A DNA stretch of 7,689 nt. Source: an uncultured Rubritalea sp. (GTDB taxonomy: Bacteria; Verrucomicrobiota; Verrucomicrobiia; Verrucomicrobiales; Akkermansiaceae). Shown in pieces: positions 1 through 7,094 of the stretch (positions are counted from its first letter, which is position 1; each line of letters begins with the position of its first letter). Made by a program: the position numbers and the translations under genes. The DNA lies in contig CALFBV010000130.1 of the NCBI GenBank assembly GCA_937951395.1, positions 1 through 7,689 on the forward strand. The letters are read 5' to 3'. The notes beneath the pieces were generated by a model. The model was given only the letters and a program-made list of their open reading frames with translations. It made no database searches and was not told where the DNA came from.

Positions 1-2
1 AT

Positions 3-380
3 AGTTATGAGAACGCTATTTTCGTAAGTATCCATTTCAATGCACACCGGATGACCTCGATTCAAGGGGTGGAGACATTCTATGCGAGTCCCGCTGGAAA
101 ACCAATCGCATTCAAAATCCAGAATGAGCTAGTAAAACTAGTTAAAACTAGGAATCGCTATATCAAGAAAGGGATGAGTTACGCGGTGCTGAATAGTACC
201 AACTGCCCAGCAGTGCTAGTAGAGTGCGGATTTATCAGTAATACGGCAGAAAGAAAACGTTGTAATACTGCTTGGTATCAGATGCTAGCCGCTAGAGGAA
301 TAGCAGAAGGGATCATGAACTCTCTCACTCCTTTAGACAGAAAAATTACCGATAAAAAATCTGTGGTAGACTCTCTGTAA
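3..380 (+). CDS. N-acetylmuramoyl-L-alanine amidase, Amidase_3 (AmiC-like), C-terminal part, 5' end outside window
   Basis: The reading frame is open from position 3 (Ser-Tyr-Glu-Asn-Ala) and runs to TAA at 378-380. The ATG at 51 is internal, because the family signature already lies upstream of it. Visible motifs are FVSIHFNAH at 21-47, carrying a zinc-ligand histidine, then GVETFY, and VLVECGFISN in the C-terminal half, whose Glu is the catalytic residue of the Amidase_3 fold. The family cleaves the amide bond between N-acetylmuramic acid and L-Ala of the peptide stem in the cell envelope, for daughter-cell separation and wall turnover. The first zinc ligands and any signal peptide must lie upstream of the window. 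After the domain there is a short charged tail, DRKITDKKSVVDSL. Family assignment is firm; the precise role (AmiA, AmiB or AmiC equivalent) is not determinable. Confidence 0.93.
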   Translation, partial: SYENAIFVSIHFNAHRMTSIQGVETFYASPAGKPIAFKIQNELVKLVKTRNRYIKKGMSYAVLNSTNCPAVLVECGFISNTAERKRCNTAWYQMLAARGIAEGIMNSLTPLDRKITDKKSVVDSL

Positions 381-393
381 TTTGGATTTATTG

Positions 394-422
394 GTGACAA
401 CGTGAGCTGTGGTTTGTATGAA
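394..422 (+). promoter_or_regulatory. Candidate sigma-70 promoter of the DUF3592-like gene
   Basis: GTGACA at 394-399 (5 of 6 matches to TTGACA) is followed by a 17-base spacer and TATGAA at 417-422 (4 of 6 matches to TATAAT). A start site 7 bases downstream would fall near 429-430, only 3-4 bases before the ATG at 433. The match is by eye; the position between two genes and the ideal spacing support it, but the -10 is imperfect. Confidence 0.4.
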
Positions 423-432
423 TTAGTTCATA

Positions 433-2205
433 ATGAACACGAAGCCACCAAAAAGTAAGATCACGGTAAATAACTCAGGTGGTGGGCAGGCGACGGAGTG
501 GGATATTCCAGCGAAGAAGGGTGTGGGCTTCCTGATGATTTTTGGATGTTTTTTCGGAGGGATTCCGTTACTGATGATTTCTGCGGTTACGTTGTTGTCT
601 ATATTTGGAAATGGAGAAAAATCTGAAGGTTCTTTGTGGGGAATTATTGGTGCGGTGGTTTTTCTTAGTATTTTCATTTTGATCGGAGGTGCTGTGTTTT
701 ATTTAGGGATGAAGATGCGTTACACATCCTATCAGGTGAAGTTACGTCACGGTGGGGTGAGTGTGGTGAAGAAATTTCTGAGAAAAGAAACCACCGAGAA
801 ACTAGAAGGTGGCAATGTGCATGGAGTGGGTCTGTATTCTAATTCTTCTACGAATGGTAAGCCGGACTACGGGCTGCTGGTGAAGGCGCGCGAGGGAGTG
901 GATATCAAGCTGGCGAGTGGGGTCAAGGAGGATGAACTGCGCTGGCTGGCGAGTGAGATGTTAGCGGGGTTAGCGCAGCAGGGTGGGCTACCTACGGAGG
1001 AGGAAATGGAGGCGGCTTACTTTAGTTCTGATGCGGGTGGGGAGTTAGAAAAGGGTGTGAAGGAGTTTAAGAAGCAGGGTGTGAGTGTTTCTCTGTTAGA
1101 TGGTGGGGGTGAGGAATTTGTCATCGAGAAACGGGGATCAGCGATAGGCAAGACGATGATTTTCGGTGGCTTGTTTAGGATGATTTTTAGTAGCGTTTTT
1201 ATCTGGATAGGATTTTTCGCTGATAACAGTGACCTCATTTTCGGAATGGTGGGTATGCTTGTAGCTGTGGGTGCATTCGTGACGTTCATTCTGGGAATCT
1301 CAAAGCTAGGGACATCAGAAAAATACACCTTTAAAACTGATGTCATCGTCAAAGAAAAACTTCGTAGCGGTGTGAGTAAAAGCAAAACGACCATTCAGAA
1401 ATCTAGTTTCAAAAAAGTAGAAGTGAAATCTAATGGTAATAGCAATGGTGAAGAGCGCTACTCTGTGAAACTCATCGATAAAGGCAGCGAGAAACCACTG
1501 AAGATTTTTAGTTGGGTAAACCACGAGGTCACCGAACTGGTAGAGCATAAAGTCAAAGCATGGCTGAAACCGGCAGTAGCTGTAGTCCCTGAGGTGGCTT
1601 CAGGGGAGTCATATGGCAGTGCTTACGGGAGCTCTATAGCAGTAGAAAAAACGGTAAAAGAGATTCCTGCTCAGCCAACGGTTCTCCCTAGTGATGTTCC
1701 TATTTATTCTTCTAGTATGAACTTTAAGGATATGAAGGGTGGGATCTGGATATTCAGAATAGGTTTGTCGCTTTTCCTCTGCGTTGGGCTAGGTTTAACG
1801 ATCTTTGGTGTTCTTAATATAAAAACTGCGAAGGAAAGTGAGAGCTGGCCGAGTGAGCAAGGGGTGATTCTAAGCAGTAAAATATCGGTTAATAGTGGTA
1901 GCGATAGTACCACCTACGGAGCAGACGTAACATACCGATACAAAGTAAAAGGTAACACTTACGAGAATGATAAAGTCACCGCCAGCGAGGTTAGTACTAG
2001 CAACCGAGGTAGAGCAAAAAAGATAGTGAAGCGCTATCGAGTAGGCAAAAAAGTAGCGGTCTATTATGATCCAGATGACCCGGAAGAGAGTGTTCTAGAA
2101 ACAGGCCTCACGGGAGCAAGCTGGTTCCTCCCTGGCATGGGGCTAGCATTCTTCATTATTCCACTCATCATTCTCATCTGCATAGAGAAAGCACGTAGGC
2201 AGTAA
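433..2205 (+). CDS. Six-TM membrane protein with internally duplicated 2TM-plus-beta module and C-terminal DUF3592-like domain
   Basis: The function is unknown. The 590-residue product has predicted membrane segments at about residues 31-57, 68-93, 240-262, 266-290, 438-461 and 563-584. Two helical hairpins (31-93 and 240-290) are each followed by a similar soluble stretch (about 94-180 and 295-378). Each is rich in predicted beta strand with an Asn/Ser/Gly turn, and each ends in a helix (DELRWLASEMLAGL and HEVTELVEHKVKAWL). This reads as an internal duplication. A linker rich in Ser, Val and Pro (about 380-430) leads to the last module: a membrane helix, a strand-rich domain with VTYRYKVKGNTYENDKV and VAVYYDPDDPEESVLETG, and a final helix. 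That arrangement and the YYDP..P..SVLE signature match DUF3592. The ATG at 433 is the first in frame and has no Shine-Dalgarno; a promoter may lie just upstream. Probably an inner-membrane protein. Confidence 0.85.
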   Translation: MNTKPPKSKITVNNSGGGQATEWDIPAKKGVGFLMIFGCFFGGIPLLMISAVTLLSIFGNGEKSEGSLWGIIGAVVFLSIFILIGGAVFYLGMKMRYTSYQVKLRHGGVSVVKKFLRKETTEKLEGGNVHGVGLYSNSSTNGKPDYGLLVKAREGVDIKLASGVKEDELRWLASEMLAGLAQQGGLPTEEEMEAAYFSSDAGGELEKGVKEFKKQGVSVSLLDGGGEEFVIEKRGSAIGKTMIFGGLFRMIFSSVFIWIGFFADNSDLIFGMVGMLVAVGAFVTFILGISKLGTSEKYTFKTDVIVKEKLRSGVSKSKTTIQKSSFKKVEVKSNGNSNGEERYSVKLIDKGSEKPLKIFSWVNHEVTELVEHKVKAWLKPAVAVVPEVASGESYGSAYGSSIAVEKTVKEIPAQPTVLPSDVPIYSSSMNFKDMKGGIWIFRIGLSLFLCVGLGLTIFGVLNIKTAKESESWPSEQGVILSSKISVNSGSDSTTYGADVTYRYKVKGNTYENDKVTASEVSTSNRGRAKKIVKRYRVGKKVAVYYDPDDPEESVLETGLTGASWFLPGMGLAFFIIPLIILICIEKARRQ

Positions 2206-2288
2206 GGTAAGAGGAGAAAGAACTCAGTGGAATCGACGGAAGGGTGTTATGGGAAAGCGGAGTGAAAGTAATCCTAGAAATTAAAGAA

Positions 2289-2301
2289 CGCTATTCTAGC
2301 G
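2289..2301 (-). terminator. Weak candidate terminator hairpin downstream of mfd
   Basis: On the minus strand, CGCTA-GAA-TAGCG forms a perfect 5-bp stem with a 3-base loop, followed by the T-rich stretch TTCTTTAATTT. It lies about 50 bases past the mfd stop. The stem is short and the T-tract is interrupted, so this is only a possibility. The rest of the 144-base gap between the two convergent genes (2206-2349) shows nothing else I can name. Confidence 0.25.
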
Positions 2302-2349
2302 GGGAATTAGAGGGCTAAAATGATACTCTTTAAAATTTTAGATAGTCAT

Positions 2350-5300
2350 TTAAATGGCTCTTAGCATCCCTATTGCCTCAACTAGTTTTTTCTTAGGATT
2401 AGATTGTGTCAGCCGAGGAAACTTGGTCTGCGAGAGCATGATGTATTGGTTGTTTCTGGTTAGCATGAGGCGTTGGGATTTTACTTCTATGCTGGTGATG
2501 TTGGCTCGGGCGGCGGCTATTTTGAGGAGGGTGCAGTCTAGGAGGTTTAATGCGGGGCGGGGGAGTTTTCCGTATTGGTCTTGCCAGTTTTCTTTGAGTT
2601 GATTGATGACTTTGTCGGAGGCGGCTTCGGCTAGTTGCTTATAAGCTCGGATGCGCATGGTGGGTTCGGTCATATAAGCCGCCGGGATGAAGCAATCTAA
2701 ATTTTTCTGACCAGGTGCGACATCGATGTGGCTCATGTTTTCGGTGAAGTTTAGGAAATCTGCTCTTAGGGTGACGTCTATGCGGATGGCGTTTTTGTTG
2801 CCTTTTAGGCGCTCGATGGACTGGCGGAGGAGTTGGCAGTAGAGGTCGAACCCTACGCTGGAGATGTGGCCGGATTGTTTGGTGCCGAGGAGGTTGCCGG
2901 CGCCTCTGATCTCTAGGTCGCGCATGGCTATTTTGAAGCCTGAGCCTAGGGCGGTGTATTGTTTGATGGCATTGATGCGCTTGGTGGCATCGCCTCCTAC
3001 GGTGAGGTCTCTGGGGATGAGGAGGATGGCGTAGGCTTTCTGCGCGCCTCTGCCTACACGGCCGCGGAGCTGGTAGAGGTCTGCTAGGCCGAAGCGGTCT
3101 GCGCGGTCGATGATGATGGTGTTGGCGTTTGGGATATCAATCCCGCTTTCGATGATGGTGGTGGCGAGGAGGATGTCTGCGTCTCCGTTTACGAAGGTGC
3201 GCATGACTTGCTCTAGCTCGTCCTTTTCCATCTGTCCGTGACCGATGACGATCTTGGCATCTGGGACGAGTGCATGGATTTTATCCCGCATGGTCTCGAT
3301 GGTCTGGACGCGGTTGTGGAGAAAGAAGGTCTGCCCACCGCGGTCCATCTCGCGGGTGATGGCGGTGCGGATGATGCGCTCATCGTATCCGCAGATGGAG
3401 GTCTGGACGGGGACTTTATTCGGAGGTGCGGTGTCGATGGTGGACATGTCTCGGGTGCCCATGAGTGAGAGGTAAAGGGTGCGGGGAATCGGTGTGGCGG
3501 AGAGGGTGAGGAGGTCGATGCCGGCGAAGAGTTCTTTAAATTTTTCCTTATGCTTGACTCCGAAGCGCTGCTCTTCATCTACGATGGCGACTCCGAGATC
3601 ATGGAAATGGACATCGTTTGAAACGAGGCGATGGGTGCCAATGACGATGTCGACTGATCCATCTGCAAGCCCCTTCAAGGTGGAGCGGACTTCTTTGGGT
3701 TTGCGGAAACGGTTTAGCAACTCGATGCGAATGGGGTAGTCGCTCATGCGCTCACGGAAGGTGCGCCAGTGCTGCTCTGCTAGGACGGTGGTGGGGACGA
3801 GGATGGCGGCTTGTTTGCCTCCGGTGACGGCTTTGAATGCTGCGCGGATGGCAACTTCTGTTTTGCCAAACCCTACGTCACCACAGATGAGGCGGTCCAT
3901 CGGCTTGGGGCATTCCATGTCTGCTTTGGCATCCTCGATGGCGGTGAGCTGGTCTGGGGTCTCGGTGTAGCGGAAGGAGTTTTCAAATTCCCACATCCAC
4001 TTGGTGTCGGGCGGATGGCCGGTGCCTTTTCTGACTTGTCGCTCGGCTTGGAGGCGGAGTAGCTGGGCAGCGTAGTCCATGATGGATTTCTCTGCGGACT
4101 TTCTGGCGCGAGCCCATTTGGCATCGCCTAGCTTGGAAAGGACGGGGCTCTTGCCACCCATGCCTACGTATTTTGCGAGTAGGTGAGCTTGGTCGATGGG
4201 GACGGATAGGATGGCTTGGTCGCGATAGCGGATGTTGATCTCTTCCGTGCCATCGTCATCAGTAGTGATGTCTTGGAATCTACCAATGCCGTATTCTGTG
4301 TGGACAACGAGATCTCCTTTCTCGATGTCTAAAATGTCTGTCTGAGCACGCGCGCGGCGCTGGTGTTCGAGGTGGGTGTTTTTGCGATTGTTAGATGTCT
4401 GATATCGGCCGAATAACTCTGCTGATGAAATGACTGCGAGTCTAACAGATGGGATGGTGAATCCGTGAGCAAGTTCTCCGATGGAGGTTTCTATTCCATT
4501 TAAGATGGAGTCTCCCATGAGCTCGGTGAAGCGTTCTATCTCGCCGCTGTTAGAGAAGATGAGGTGGATGCTCCAGTTATCTGTATTCCACTCTGCGAGC
4601 TGTTTAGTGAAGGCGTGGCGCTTGTTTTGCTGAAGGACAAAGTCTCCTGCCTCGAAGGCTCCGAGTGGCGAGGGGTGAATGTGGATTTCCGCAAGAGGGT
4701 CAGAGGTGAGTTTTAGGTGCTGAGGGAAATCTGTATCTTTGGCATCTGAATCAAGGCTGATAATAAGATCGTCCTTACCGATGTAGTCTGCTACTGTGGC
4801 AGTTTCCTCTAGTTCTGTTAGATGGAGTGATGCTTGGGTTATCTTACGGATCGAGGTCTGGGTGTTGAGGTCAAACTCGCGTATGGAATCTATTTCTGTG
4901 TCGAAAAATTCTACTCTAACGGGATAGGGTGCCTGCCAGGTGTAGATGTCTAGGATGCCACCACGGAGTGCGTATTGGCCACGGTTGTGGATATGATCTA
5001 CGCGTTCGAAGCCTGCTTTCTCTAATAGTTTGATAAGCAGATCTGGATCTTGCTCTGAGCCAGTTTTCAGAGTGGTATCCTGCAGTGTGATGGCACTGGG
5101 ATCTGGGCAAGGGGAGTCGAAGTGTGAGGTGATGATTAGTCCCTCTGATCCTGTGGCGATCTGGGAGAGGGTATGAAGTCGGTCAGCGTTGGCTTCTGGG
5201 TCATCTAGCTCGGTAGAGGCTGAATCGGTATTTTTCTCTAAGAGGATTCGAGATTTTATATTCCAGAAATCAAGCTCGGCAATGAGTGTCTGGTTGAGCC

Positions 5301-5526
5301 GTGGTTGGTTAGAGAGGAACCAGACTCTGGCAGGGGAGTTAGAGAAATTTTCCTTATGCTGGCGGGCTGCCGCAGCGATGATAAATGATAGACCTGAGTG
5401 TCTGTCTATGTCTGCTAGGCATAGTGGTGCCATCTCAGATGTGGATGACGGGGCTAGTGCATTTCTAAGGTCTGAGTGCTGTAATGCTTGGCTAAGAGCG
5501 CAGTGGATGTGTTCTGAGTGTTTCAA
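2350..5526 (-). CDS. mfd: Transcription-repair coupling factor Mfd
   Basis: Mfd is a cytoplasmic ATP-dependent DNA translocase that removes stalled RNA polymerase at lesions and recruits UvrA for nucleotide excision repair. The 1058-residue product shows the expected order. A UvrB-homology region lies at about 40-235 (GQYALRGGILDIY at 183-195, VRVEFFDTEIDSIREFD). The RNA-polymerase-interacting domain is at about 401-455 (GDLVVHTEYGIGRF). The RecG-like helicase has Walker A GDVGFGKTE (549-557), DEEQ (650-653), SATPIPRT (676-683), TTIIESGIDIP (789-799) and QLRGRVGRG (819-827). A C-terminal TRCF domain spans about 930-1050. It is somewhat shorter than E. coli Mfd (1148), mostly before the RNA-polymerase-interacting domain. 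The start chosen is TTG at 5526-5524: an in-frame TAA lies four codons upstream and the next ATG is codon 32. No Shine-Dalgarno is seen. Confidence 0.97.
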   Translation of the reverse strand: MKHSEHIHCALSQALQHSDLRNALAPSSTSEMAPLCLADIDRHSGLSFIIAAAARQHKENFSNSPARVWFLSNQPRLNQTLIAELDFWNIKSRILLEKNTDSASTELDDPEANADRLHTLSQIATGSEGLIITSHFDSPCPDPSAITLQDTTLKTGSEQDPDLLIKLLEKAGFERVDHIHNRGQYALRGGILDIYTWQAPYPVRVEFFDTEIDSIREFDLNTQTSIRKITQASLHLTELEETATVADYIGKDDLIISLDSDAKDTDFPQHLKLTSDPLAEIHIHPSPLGAFEAGDFVLQQNKRHAFTKQLAEWNTDNWSIHLIFSNSGEIERFTELMGDSILNGIETSIGELAHGFTIPSVRLAVISSAELFGRYQTSNNRKNTHLEHQRRARAQTDILDIEKGDLVVHTEYGIGRFQDITTDDDGTEEINIRYRDQAILSVPIDQAHLLAKYVGMGGKSPVLSKLGDAKWARARKSAEKSIMDYAAQLLRLQAERQVRKGTGHPPDTKWMWEFENSFRYTETPDQLTAIEDAKADMECPKPMDRLICGDVGFGKTEVAIRAAFKAVTGGKQAAILVPTTVLAEQHWRTFRERMSDYPIRIELLNRFRKPKEVRSTLKGLADGSVDIVIGTHRLVSNDVHFHDLGVAIVDEEQRFGVKHKEKFKELFAGIDLLTLSATPIPRTLYLSLMGTRDMSTIDTAPPNKVPVQTSICGYDERIIRTAITREMDRGGQTFFLHNRVQTIETMRDKIHALVPDAKIVIGHGQMEKDELEQVMRTFVNGDADILLATTIIESGIDIPNANTIIIDRADRFGLADLYQLRGRVGRGAQKAYAILLIPRDLTVGGDATKRINAIKQYTALGSGFKIAMRDLEIRGAGNLLGTKQSGHISSVGFDLYCQLLRQSIERLKGNKNAIRIDVTLRADFLNFTENMSHIDVAPGQKNLDCFIPAAYMTEPTMRIRAYKQLAEAASDKVINQLKENWQDQYGKLPRPALNLLDCTLLKIAAARANITSIEVKSQRLMLTRNNQYIMLSQTKFPRLTQSNPKKKLVEAIGMLRAI

Positions 5527-5546
5527 GCGGAGGGCTTATGTAGCAT
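5523..5546 (-). other. Possible 7-codon leader ORF overlapping the mfd start
   Basis: On the minus strand, ATG at 5546-5544 opens a frame reading M-L-H-K-P-S-A. It ends with TGA at 5525-5523, so its stop overlaps the mfd TTG start in a TTGA junction. Such an overlap could couple mfd translation to the leader by re-initiation. The ORF is so short that chance is a fair explanation; no ribosome binding site precedes it. Confidence 0.2.
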
Positions 5547-5575
5547 AAGGTGGTGGGGGATGAAAGAGAGATTTT

Positions 5576-5581
5576 CTTATA
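5576..5581 (-). promoter_or_regulatory. Candidate -10 element for mfd
   Basis: TATAAG on the minus strand (5 of 6 matches to TATAAT) lies in the divergent gap between mfd and the lipoprotein amidase. It would place transcription start near 5569, about 43 bases before the mfd TTG. No convincing -35 is found 16-19 bases upstream, so this is a weak call. Confidence 0.3.
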
Positions 5582-5616
5582 TTGAGGCTAATGGGGCTAG
5601 CTATTCGAGGAAGCTG

Positions 5617-5627
5617 TGGTATAGAAT
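5617..5627 (+). promoter_or_regulatory. Candidate extended -10 promoter of the lipoprotein amidase
   Basis: TGGTATAGAAT carries the extended -10 form TGnTATAGA (TG at 5617-5618, hexamer 5620-5625, 5 of 6 matches to TATAAT). Transcription start would be predicted at about 5632-5634, on or next to the ATG at 5634, giving an almost leaderless mRNA. No -35 is visible, which extended -10 promoters can tolerate. Confidence 0.4.
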
Positions 5628-5633
5628 GACAAT

Positions 5634-6440
5634 ATGATTTATCCCTTATTGTTAACCTTGATTGTAGGAGTGACGTCGCTACTGCTGTTTTCGTGTGGCT
5701 CTAGCTCTGCTCCGGCAAGTTATTATCCCACGTATTCACAGTCGGTGAGCGTTTATCAGCCAGGCTGGGGAGGTGGTAGTCCGGCTATGTCATCGAGCCA
5801 GCTTCTAAAACAGGTTAATTTGAACCGTGACTACATTCCATACGGCAGACATGCGCGTAAATACAGACGCAGGATGACGCCTCGCTATATCACGATCCAT
5901 AGCACGCAGAACTATAGTAGCTCGGCGGATGCTTGGCAGCATAGTAAGGCTCTTAAGAATGGGAAGCTCCGCGCTTATAAGAGTAAGGGAGGGAACAGGA
6001 TAGGTTATTTAGTGTGGCATTATACCATTGATGAATCTAGGGCCGTGCAGCATCTGCCTGATAATGAACAGGGTGAGCATGCGGATTTCGATGGGCCAGG
6101 AAATAACTATTCACTCGGCTTAGAAATGTGTGAAAATCGTGGTAATAGTAGATCTGCTACGGTGGAGAGGACGGCGAAGCTGGCCGCCTATCTGATGAAA
6201 CGTCATAATATATCGATCAATAATGTGGTGCCGCATTATCACTGGCCGCGTGCTGGAACTAGTAAGCCGAACAAAAATTGCCCGCACTTCCTGCTCGATA
6301 ATGGAAAGCCTGGAGAAAAGTGGAGGGCATTTCAAAGCAAGGTTCAAGGTTACTATGATCAGATCTCTAAGCCAGTATCTGCTCAGCAGCCATATTACCC
6401 TTCTTATCCGCAGTATCCTCAATACCAACAGAGATATTAA
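5634..6440 (+). CDS. Lipoprotein N-acetylmuramoyl-L-alanine amidase, Amidase_2 (CwlA/T7-lysozyme type)
   Basis: The predicted zinc amidase cleaves the MurNAc-L-Ala bond of peptidoglycan and is tethered to a membrane by lipid. Residues 1-20 are hydrophobic and end in LLFS before Cys21, a lipobox. The n-region (Met-Ile-Tyr-Pro) lacks the usual Lys or Arg, but an in-frame TAG at 5622-5624 rules out a longer start. The domain spans about 83-225. It has YITIHSTQN with zinc ligand His89, WHYTIDES, VQHLPDNEQGEHA, SLGLEMCEN with probable catalytic Glu164, VVPHYHWP with probable ligand His201, and NCPHFLLDNG with Cys216. This pattern resembles CwlA, with several extra residues between His201 and Cys216. 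Pro/Tyr/Ser/Gln-rich stretches flank it (about 29-48 and 250-268). The downstream YkgJ-type gene begins four bases after the stop, so the two are probably co-transcribed. No Shine-Dalgarno is present. Confidence 0.92.
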   Translation: MIYPLLLTLIVGVTSLLLFSCGSSSAPASYYPTYSQSVSVYQPGWGGGSPAMSSSQLLKQVNLNRDYIPYGRHARKYRRRMTPRYITIHSTQNYSSSADAWQHSKALKNGKLRAYKSKGGNRIGYLVWHYTIDESRAVQHLPDNEQGEHADFDGPGNNYSLGLEMCENRGNSRSATVERTAKLAAYLMKRHNISINNVVPHYHWPRAGTSKPNKNCPHFLLDNGKPGEKWRAFQSKVQGYYDQISKPVSAQQPYYPSYPQYPQYQQRY

Positions 6441-6444
6441 ACCC

Positions 6445-6861
6445 TTGGCTACTTATAGAGACCCTGAAACTTGGTATCAATGCGACCGCTGCACTGCTTG
6501 CTGTAAATGGCCTGGTGATGTGCGAGTGGAAGATGATGAGGTGGCGAGGATAGCAGAGTTTCTGGGGGTGGATGAGGATGATTTTATCCAGAAATTCACA
6601 CGTCTAAGGATGAACCGGAACGGTCTTTCTCTGATAGAGCGCGAGAATCATGAGTGCATCATGCTGGAAAATGATCTCTGTAAGATTCAAGATGTTAAAC
6701 CATTTCAGTGCAAGGGATTCCCTAACAGATGGAATTTCCCAGACTGGCAAAAGGTGTGCAAAGCTAAGCCTGTGCCGATGGTAGAGGCGATGGAGCTTGG
6801 TCTAGTAGATGAGGGGGATCTATCTGCAAATCACCCTCTTAGAGGTCGAGATTTGAAATAG
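6445..6861 (+). CDS. YkgJ-family CxxCxxCC cysteine-cluster protein
   Basis: The product is 138 residues if it starts at TTG 6445, four bases after the amidase stop. The frame is open further upstream, with ATGs at 6223, 6301 and 6355. Those would overlap the amidase by 86 bases or more and add residues unlike the family, so TTG is preferred, although no clear Shine-Dalgarno supports it. The motif C13-D-R-C16-T-A-C19-C20-KWPGDV is the signature of the YkgJ/UPF0153 family (putative zinc- or Fe-S-binding). Further cysteines at 71, 79, 89 and 105, in ECIMLENDLC, PFQCKGFPNRW and WQKVC, complete eight potential metal ligands. The exact function is unknown; it is expected to be cytoplasmic, as no signal or membrane segment is seen. 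The stop TAG directly abuts the stop of a minus-strand gene remnant. Confidence 0.88.
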   Translation: MATYRDPETWYQCDRCTACCKWPGDVRVEDDEVARIAEFLGVDEDDFIQKFTRLRMNRNGLSLIERENHECIMLENDLCKIQDVKPFQCKGFPNRWNFPDWQKVCKAKPVPMVEAMELGLVDEGDLSANHPLRGRDLK

Positions 6862-7029
6862 TTACTCCTGAATAAACTCTCTCATGGTGTCTAGTATGAT
6901 GCTGACTGATATGGCTCCACCGCGCTTCATGACATCTGCGAGTGACTGATGAAGGAGATGCGATATCTCGTGTGTGCCGAAGACAGTAGCTCCATACATG
7001 GTCTTATCACCAGGGAGACAGTGCGCTGC
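6862..7029 (-). pseudogene. C-terminal remnant of an unrecognised protein with an HExxH motif
   Basis: Reading the minus strand, a TAA at 7032-7030 is followed by 55 codons ending in TAA at 6864-6862. The peptide starts AAHCLPGDKTMYGATVFG, continues THEISHLLHQSLADVMKRGG and ends ISVSIILDTMREFIQE. It looks protein-like, with an amphipathic pattern, and its codons (ATA, CTA, AGA among others) also occur in the neighbouring genes. It contains HEISH, which fits the HExxH zinc-metallopeptidase motif, though one short motif is weak proof. No start with family-like sequence lies upstream; the only Met that could start it gives 45 residues. I therefore read it as a truncated gene end, or less likely a very small gene. 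I do not recognise the family. Confidence 0.4.
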
Positions 7030-7094
7030 TTAATGACAGCAAGCACGAGCACAAGAAAGCAGGTGAGGCGAGCCTTGTGAAGAGTCAGATGTGG

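Noticed and set aside
51..53. ATG at 51 as the start of the first amidase
   Set aside because: The conserved SIHFNAH motif lies upstream in the same open frame, so the gene begins outside the window.
423..1913. Minus-strand open frames opposite the membrane protein gene
   Set aside because: They are antisense to a clear membrane protein with a DUF3592-like domain and have no family features.
3213..5548. Several open frames overlapping mfd on both strands (for example 3238-3468, 3811-4062 and 5189-5548 on plus, 3213-3578 and 3873-4124 on minus)
   Set aside because: All lie inside the mfd coding region in other frames, have low-complexity compositions and show no recognisable domain.
6223..6444. 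Upstream ATG starts for the YkgJ-type protein
   Set aside because: They fall inside the amidase domain or tail, and the added residues do not resemble the family, whose homology begins just before the first Cys.
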